Shown here piece after piece: positions 59,244-64,000 of a stretch of DNA of 64,000 nt. The position numbers and the translations under genes are program-made. The DNA comes from Akkermansia muciniphila. Its GTDB lineage: Bacteria > Verrucomicrobiota > Verrucomicrobiia > Limisphaerales > SXTU01. How positions within the stretch are numbered: position 1 is the first letter of the stretch; each line of letters starts with the position of its first letter. Where the stretch lies: NCBI GenBank assembly GCA_945874145.1, contig CAMCFN010000002.1, positions 1 through 64,000 of the forward strand, in the 5' to 3' direction. Below the pieces are notes generated by a model that did not search any database, was not told where the DNA came from, and saw only the letters and a list, made by a program, of their open reading frames with translations.

Positions 59244-60959
59244 ATGCCTGTCACCGACCACATCCGCAGCAAGCTCTCGCAGGTGCCGCACCGGCCGGGC
59301 GTGTATTTGCACAAGGACCGCTTCGGCACGGTGATTTACGTCGGCAAGGCGCGCGACCTTCGCCGCCGCGTCGCCCAGTATTTTCAAACTTCGCGGCGCA
59401 TGGGCTGGGACCTCAAGTTCAACGCCCTCGTCGAGGCCATTCACGACTTCGACTGGCACATGGTGAAGTCCGACGCCGAGGCCGTGCTGCTCGAGGGCAA
59501 GCTCATCAAGGAGTTTCACCCGCGCTACAACGTCTCCTTCCGCGACGACAAGCGCTTCCTGATGCTCAAGGTCAACCTCAACGACCCCATCCCGCGCTTC
59601 ATGCTCACGCGCCTGCGGATTGACGATGGCGCGCGTTACTTCGGCCCTTTCGCCAGCGGGGGCGCGCTGCGGCGGACGCTGAATCTGGTGCGCCACAAGT
59701 TCAACCTCCGCGGCTGCCGTCCGCTGAATCCCGATGCGAGCGATTACAAGCACTGCCTCTACGCGCACATGAAGGTCTGCACCGCGCCGTGCATCGGCAA
59801 CGTCACGCGCGAGCAGTATCTGATGCAGGTCACCGCCGGCTGCGACTTCCTCGACGGCCAGTGCGACGAGATGGCCACCGAACTCGAAGCGCAGATGAAG
59901 AAGGCCGCCGCCGCGCAGGACTTCGAGCAGGCCGCGCAGCTTCGTGACCTGCTTAAGGACATCAAGAGCACCACGCAGAAGACGGAGAAGTTTGAGCGCG
60001 TTCCCTACAAGCTGCCGGTCGCCATCAATCCCGAGTCCGACCTGCGTGAGCTGGCGCGCGTCCTCGGGATGCCGCAGCCGCCGGCGCGGATTGAGGGTTT
60101 CGACATTTCAAACATCAGCGGCACATTCGCCGTCGCGTCGCTCGTGAGCTTCTGGCACGGCCGCCCCGACCGCGCGAACTACCGGCGTTTCAAGATCAAG
60201 ACCGTGACCGGCCAAGACGACTTCGCCTGCATGGCGGAGACGATTCACCGGCGCTACTCGCGGCTGAAGAAGGAAGTGGTGCAGGCCGCTTCTGCATCCG
60301 AACCCGGTTTGGTTGAATCACCGGTTAGCAAAGCGGCTTTCGAGCCTGCCGACGACGGCGAGGAAGCTCCCGAGACTCGCCCCACCTCCGCTTTCGATGC
60401 CATCGTGCATGACGCTGCGAATCGCGACGAGCTGACCGCGCCGTGGGTGCCGAAAGTTCCTTCGGCGGTCCGGTTGCCGGACCTTATCCTCATTGATGGC
60501 GGGCGCGGCCAGCTTAACGCCGCCTGCGCCGAACTGGCCAAGCTCGGCCTCGGCCACATCGCCATCATCGGCCTCGCCAAGGAGTTCGAGGAAATCTACC
60601 AGCCCGGCGAAGCTGCGCCGTTGCGGCTTGGCCTCGACCACCCGGCGGTGAAACTCCTCCAGCGCGTGCGCGACGAGTCGCATCGGGTGGCCAACAGCTA
60701 CAACGCCCAGTTGCGCCTGCGGAAGATTTCCGAAAGCGTCCTAGATGAGTTCCCGGGTGTGGGCGATGCGCGGAAACAGGTGCTGCTGAAAAAATTTGGC
60801 TCCATCCACCGTCTCCGCCTTGCGACCGTCGAGCAAATCGCCGAAGTCCCCGGCTTCGGCGGCAAGCACGCGCAGGAGCTGAAGGACTTTCTCGAAACCC
60901 GCCGGGAGCGGTCGGCTACGGTTGCTGGGGGAAAGTCGGACAGCGCAGCGTCTGGTTGA
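59244..60959 (+). CDS. uvrC: UvrABC excinuclease subunit C
   Basis: 571 residues from ATG 59244. Makes both incisions in nucleotide excision repair. GIY-YIG domain (residues ~12-95; GVYLHKDRFGTVIYVGKARD), UVR coiled-coil motif (~205-240; AAAAQDFEQAAQLRDLLKDI), UvrC RNase H-like domain (IEGFDISNISGTFAVASLV, LPDLILIDGGRGQL) and two helix-hairpin-helix motifs (VLDEFPGVGDARKQVLLKKF, VPGFGGKHAQEL). About 60 Ala/Glu/Pro/Ser-rich residues (~345-405) are inserted inside the RNase H-like domain, just before LPDLILIDGG. Follows the frameshifted gene closely and may share its transcript. Confidence 0.96.
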   Translation: MPVTDHIRSKLSQVPHRPGVYLHKDRFGTVIYVGKARDLRRRVAQYFQTSRRMGWDLKFNALVEAIHDFDWHMVKSDAEAVLLEGKLIKEFHPRYNVSFRDDKRFLMLKVNLNDPIPRFMLTRLRIDDGARYFGPFASGGALRRTLNLVRHKFNLRGCRPLNPDASDYKHCLYAHMKVCTAPCIGNVTREQYLMQVTAGCDFLDGQCDEMATELEAQMKKAAAAQDFEQAAQLRDLLKDIKSTTQKTEKFERVPYKLPVAINPESDLRELARVLGMPQPPARIEGFDISNISGTFAVASLVSFWHGRPDRANYRRFKIKTVTGQDDFACMAETIHRRYSRLKKEVVQAASASEPGLVESPVSKAAFEPADDGEEAPETRPTSAFDAIVHDAANRDELTAPWVPKVPSAVRLPDLILIDGGRGQLNAACAELAKLGLGHIAIIGLAKEFEEIYQPGEAAPLRLGLDHPAVKLLQRVRDESHRVANSYNAQLRLRKISESVLDEFPGVGDARKQVLLKKFGSIHRLRLATVEQIAEVPGFGGKHAQELKDFLETRRERSATVAGGKSDSAASG

Positions 60960-61031
60960 AGCTCTGGCCTTGGAACTTTAGCCCAGAGCGCGCAGCCTTG
61001 CGTCCGCCTGCCCACTGGGGCGAATGAACTT

Positions 61032-61442
61032 GTGAACCACGAACTCCTCGAACTGCCCGGTCTCCGGGTGACATTGGACCGGCTGGTCTATGCGCCGGAG
61101 CTGCCCAGCCCGCCGACCCAGCCGCATTCGTTTGTCTATTTCATCAGCATTCACAACGACTCGGACCGGGCCGTCACCATCAAGGGCCGCAAATGGGTGG
61201 TCACGAACGCGCAGGACGAGGTGACCGTGGTTGAGGGAGACGGCGTGGTGGGGGAGTTTCCTCGAATCATCCCCGGTGAGAAATTCAGCTACAACAGCCG
61301 CCATGTGCTGGACACCCGCCAGGCCATCGCCGAGGGCAGCTATCTGGGCGTGGATGACGAGGGGCGGCGCGTAGTGGTGCGCATTCCGACGTTTGAGATG
61401 ATCGTGCCGGAGGGCAGGGGACCGAAGGAGACGTGGGCGTGA
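61032..61442 (+). CDS. apaG: ApaG-domain protein
   Basis: 136 residues, GTG start. Fibronectin-III-like ApaG (DUF525) fold: FVYFISIHNDSDRAVTIKGR, KWVVTNAQDEVTVVEGDGVV, GEFPRIIPGEKFSYNSRHVL. Bacterial ApaG is linked to diadenosine tetraphosphate/magnesium phenotypes but has no settled activity. It differs from classical ApaG in the N-terminus (MNHELLELPGLRVTLDRLVY). Downstream is a heptamer repeat array, then an MBL hydrolase. Confidence 0.85.
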   Translation: MNHELLELPGLRVTLDRLVYAPELPSPPTQPHSFVYFISIHNDSDRAVTIKGRKWVVTNAQDEVTVVEGDGVVGEFPRIIPGEKFSYNSRHVLDTRQAIAEGSYLGVDDEGRRVVVRIPTFEMIVPEGRGPKETWA

Positions 61443-61469
61443 GAAAAGCCGAAGCGGCCGGCTTTGAGT

Positions 61470-61504
61470 GTTCAAAGTCGAGCGTTGGGCGTTGAACGTT
61501 TTTT
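61470..61504. repeat. tandem heptanucleotide repeat (GTTNNNC type)
   Basis: GTTCAAA, GTCGAGC, GTTGGGC, GTTGAAC, GTTTTTT: five 7-base units, 35 bases, just before the start of the MBL hydrolase gene. Confidence 0.7.
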
Positions 61505-61526
61505 CAGCTCTCCCTACCGTCACTCC

Positions 61527-62309
61527 GTGTCCGTTCGCTTCACCATCCTTGGCAGTGGTTCCGGTGGCAATTGCGCCTATCTCGAGACGCCAGAGGTTCG
61601 GTTGCTCATTGATGCCGGGTTCAGCGGTCGCCAGATCCGCCAACGACTGGCGTCCATCCAGCGCACGCCGGAGACGCTCACGGGCATCCTGCTCACCCAC
61701 GAACATCAGGACCACACGCAAGGCCTGACCGCGCTGGCGACGAAGTTGCGCATCCCGGTCTATTGCAATCGCCTCACCCAGGAGGCCGCGGAGCGGCAGT
61801 TGGAGACGCGTTTTGAAGGGCGGCACTTCGTCACTGGTGCGAGCTTCGACTTGGGCGACCTAGTGGTGGACACGTTCAGCGTCCCGCATGACGCGCAAGA
61901 TCCCGTGGGTTTTCTGCTGCGCACGGGTGCGGGCAACATCGGCTTTCTCACCGACCTTGGCCATGCCACCAAACTGGTCATCGAACGGGTGCGGCCAGCG
62001 CAACTACTCGTGCTGGAGGCGAATTACGATCCCAAGCTGTTGCAGGAGGACACCAAGCGCCCGTGGAGCACCAAGCAGCGCATTCTGAGCCGCCACGGAC
62101 ATCTCTCCAACGCGGCGGCGGCAGAGGTGGCAGAGCAGATTGTCACGGGTTCGCTGGCGCGCATTTATCTGGGTCATCTCAGCCGGGATTGCAACCGCCC
62201 CGAGCTCGCTCGGACGGCGGTAGGCGGGCGCTTACAGCAGATCGGCGCAACGCACGTGGCCATTGAATCCACGTCGCAGGACGCGCCCAGTCCGACGGTG
62301 ATCCTTTGA
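61527..62309 (+). CDS. MBL-fold metallo-hydrolase (YycJ/WalJ-like)
   Basis: 260 residues from GTG 61527; a TTG at 61464 would read through the heptamer array and is less likely. VRFTILGSGSGGNCAYLE at the start is typical of the YycJ group; THEHQDH at 57-63 is the HxHxDH metal motif; later FSVPHDAQDPVG, FLTDLGHAT and YLGHLSRDCNRPE complete the site. Relatives are 5'-exonuclease-like phosphodiesterases connected with DNA repair or cell-wall signalling; which applies here cannot be told. Ends 39 bases before the GTG that opens the receiver gene. Confidence 0.9.
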   Translation: MSVRFTILGSGSGGNCAYLETPEVRLLIDAGFSGRQIRQRLASIQRTPETLTGILLTHEHQDHTQGLTALATKLRIPVYCNRLTQEAAERQLETRFEGRHFVTGASFDLGDLVVDTFSVPHDAQDPVGFLLRTGAGNIGFLTDLGHATKLVIERVRPAQLLVLEANYDPKLLQEDTKRPWSTKQRILSRHGHLSNAAAAEVAEQIVTGSLARIYLGHLSRDCNRPELARTAVGGRLQQIGATHVAIESTSQDAPSPTVIL

Positions 62310-62346
62310 ACACGAGCGAGCTGTCGGCTGGGGAAAATGCTGACTT

Positions 62347-62889
62347 GTGTCGGCCAGAAGGCCTGCCAGTGTCCCCGTCAGATATGCTCCGATTACCTTC
62401 ATTCATAGCTGCGGTAGTTCGGCCGCCGTTCCGATATTGAACTCCTCCGGCGTTGTTCCATCCCTGTCTGAGTCGCCGCGCCTGCTGGTCGTGGACGACA
62501 GTGAGTCCATCCGGGTTTTCCTCCGCTATTTCTTCAAAATGGAGGGCATTCCGGTGGAAATCTTCGCCTCTCCACGGCAGGCGTTGGACAGCTTTCGTGC
62601 TGCTCCGCAGAACTACTTGGGGCTGCTGACGGACTGCGAGATGCCGGGCATGAGCGGGGTGGAATTGGCCTGCGAAGTGCGGCGGGTGCGGGCGGATGTG
62701 CCGATGATCATCTTTTCGACCTCGGTCACGGTGCTGGGAGCCAAGCGCTTCCTGAAGCAGGGGTTTGTGGAGGCGTTGCCCAAGCCGGTGGCTCTGGAGA
62801 CGCTGCGGGCCGCAGTGCGGGGCGCGTTGGGGAAGGAATTTGCCGCCGGATCAGCAACGCTTCCGCCCCCTCGGCCAGCGGCGAATTGA
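62347..62889 (+). CDS. single-domain response regulator (receiver)
   Basis: Frame from GTG 62347, 180 residues, but the domain begins only at about [13 protein letters not shown], so TTG 62437 (150 residues) is an alternative start. Receiver: acidic pair in VVDDSES, phosphoacceptor Asp in [12 protein letters not shown], Thr/Ser in IIFSTSV and Lys in ALPKPVAL. The C-terminal tail is Pro/Ala-rich with no output domain. It may shuttle phosphate or act by protein contact; no kinase gene is adjacent. Ends 59 bases before ribBA. Confidence 0.88.
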   Translation: MSARRPASVPVRYAPITFIHSCGSSAAVPILNSSGVVPSLSESPRLLVVDDSESIRVFLRYFFKMEGIPVEIFASPRQALDSFRAAPQNYLGLLTDCEMPGMSGVELACEVRRVRADVPMIIFSTSVTVLGAKRFLKQGFVEALPKPVALETLRAAVRGALGKEFAAGSATLPPPRPAAN

Positions 62890-62948
62890 ACGCCCATCCG
62901 GTTTCCGCATTTGCAACCCCCCACCGCCCGCCTACAGTCTGCGGCGCA

Positions 62949-64000
62949 ATGAAAGCGGTGTTTGACCCAATCGAAGCTGGCCTGACGGACCTCCAGCGCG
63001 GACGCATGCTCATCGTGGTGGATGACGCGGACCGCGAGAACGAGGGTGATCTCATCATGGCTGCGGAGCACACCACGCCGACGGCGGTGAACTTCATGGC
63101 GCGGTTTGGGCGTGGGCTGATCTGCGTGCCAACGATAGGGGAGCGGCTGAAGCAGTTGGGGGTCGAGCGGATGGTCCTCCAGAACCGCGAGACCTTCAAA
63201 ACGGATTTCCAAGTCAGCGTGGATGCGGCCGCAGGCATCACCACTGGCATCAGCGCGGCGGACCGGGCCAAGACGATTCAGATTATGGCCGATCCGACGG
63301 CCGTGCCGGACGATTTGGTCCAGCCGGGCCATGTTTTTCCGCTGCGGGCAAAGCCGGGCGGGGTGTTGCAACGCGCCGGGCACACGGAGGCGGCGGTGGA
63401 CTTGGTGCGGCTGGCGGGCTGTCGGCCCATCGGCGTGATCTGCGAGATCATGTCTGATGATGGCACGATGGCTCGGCTGCCCGAACTGCGGAAGTTCGCC
63501 CGCAAGCACAAGCTGAAGATTTGCTCCATCGCCGACCTCATCAGTTACAGGCGTTCCCGGGAGAAGCTGGTGGAACTGGTGGAGGTGGTGAAAATGCCCA
63601 CGGACTACGGCGATTTTAACCTGCATCTCTATGTTTCGCGCACGGATGGCCAGCACCACGTCGCCCTCGTGAAGGGTGACGTGCGGGAGCAGTCCGGCGT
63701 GCTGGTCCGCGTCCACAGCGAATGCCTCACAGGCGATGTCTTTGGGTCGCGCCGGTGCGATTGCGGGCCGCAGTTGCATCAGGCCATGAAGCAGGTGTCC
63801 GATGCTGGTTGTGGAGTTATTCTTTACATGCGGCAGGAGGGCCGGGGCATTGGTTTGGGGCCGAAAATCCAAGCTTACAAGCTTCAGGAAAAGGGCTTGG
63901 ACACGGTGGAGGCAAACCAGAAGCTGGGCTTTCCCATGGATCTGCGCGAATACGGCCTGGGCGCGCAGATTCTGTGCGATCTGGGGCTAAAGACGATCCG
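62949..64000 (+). CDS. ribBA: bifunctional 3,4-dihydroxy-2-butanone-4-phosphate synthase / GTP cyclohydrolase II, 5' part
   Basis: About 350 residues are visible before the window ends. ATG 62949 ([11 protein letters not shown]). The RibB half has [19 protein letters not shown] (metal/phosphate-binding acidic loop) and [19 protein letters not shown], with [16 protein letters not shown] carrying the His. The RibA half begins near residue 220: [20 protein letters not shown] holds the zinc cysteines and [10 protein letters not shown] the GTP-binding Arg. Supplies both precursors of riboflavin. No FMN riboswitch is present in the 59 bases upstream. Confidence 0.96.
   Translation, partial: MKAVFDPIEAGLTDLQRGRMLIVVDDADRENEGDLIMAAEHTTPTAVNFMARFGRGLICVPTIGERLKQLGVERMVLQNRETFKTDFQVSVDAAAGITTGISAADRAKTIQIMADPTAVPDDLVQPGHVFPLRAKPGGVLQRAGHTEAAVDLVRLAGCRPIGVICEIMSDDGTMARLPELRKFARKHKLKICSIADLISYRRSREKLVELVEVVKMPTDYGDFNLHLYVSRTDGQHHVALVKGDVREQSGVLVRVHSECLTGDVFGSRRCDCGPQLHQAMKQVSDAGCGVILYMRQEGRGIGLGPKIQAYKLQEKGLDTVEANQKLGFPMDLREYGLGAQILCDLGLKTI

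Noticed and set aside
42798-61504. heptamer arrays as a CRISPR
   Set aside because: Units are seven bases with no spacers of constant length and no cas genes nearby.
62890-62948. FMN riboswitch upstream of ribBA
   Set aside because: Only 59 bases between genes and none of the conserved RFN-element segments.

Overview
The window reads as a chromosomal segment of a verrucomicrobial (PVC-group) bacterium, probably from the Limisphaerales/Pedosphaera side of the phylum. This rests on several planctomycete-type cytochrome (PSCyt1-DUF1549-DUF1553) / DUF1501 gene pairs, a DUF1592/1588/1585 protein, an EF-Tu with an aberrant switch I, weak use of Shine-Dalgarno sites, high GC, and many small dispersed palindromic and heptanucleotide repeats. 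No phage, insertion sequence, CRISPR array or rRNA gene was found.

Layout. (1) 1-1005: 3' end of a DUF1592-family cytochrome-like protein. (2) 1028-6100, minus strand: a CecR-like TetR regulator with a perfect palindromic operator, then permease, ATPase, HlyD adaptor and TolC, together a complete tripartite ABC exporter. (3) 6274-8508, minus: SulP transporter fused to a beta-carbonic anhydrase. (4) 8982-25446, plus: a translation/transcription supercluster: tRNA-Thr, tuf, tRNA-Trp, tRNA-Ser, secE, nusG, rplK, rplA, rplJ, rplL, rpoB, rpoC, rpsL, rpsG, fusA. Hairpins lie after rplL, rpsG and fusA. (5) 25691-30370: two overlapping secreted hydrolases, an SDR dehydrogenase, a decayed signalling gene and an orphan PAS protein, with palindromic repeats between them. 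(6) 30521-33119, minus: receiver protein, REC-PAS-histidine kinase and NarL-type regulator, a signalling operon. (7) 33248-41558: argH, a zinc alcohol dehydrogenase, a secreted FG-GAP protein, a cystatin-sialidase fusion, msrP, and a cNMP-binding-domain histidine kinase. (8) 41603-54579: two PSD1/DUF1501 modules pointing toward each other, with homoserine dehydrogenase and threonine synthase between them. (9) 54744-64000: ADP-heptose pathway adenylyltransferase, a zinc-ribbon protein, a cupin, a tandem-domain protein, a sugar isomerase-like protein, a frameshifted gene pair, uvrC, apaG, an MBL hydrolase, a receiver protein and the 5' part of ribBA.

Metabolic reading: housekeeping information-processing genes sit beside genes for breakdown of complex carbohydrates outside the cytoplasm (SGNH/SASA esterases, sialidase-like protein, PSD1/DUF1501 modules with Tat or Sec signals), as expected for a polysaccharide-degrading heterotroph. 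The heptose adenylyltransferase and TolC show a diderm envelope.

The most unusual signals are a family of tandem heptanucleotide repeats, mostly arrays of about five units, found both between genes and in frame inside coding genes (a PSD1 gene and homoserine dehydrogenase); a mirror-symmetric array of six hairpins at 51224-51440; and a predicted secreted cystatin domain fused to a sialidase-like propeller.
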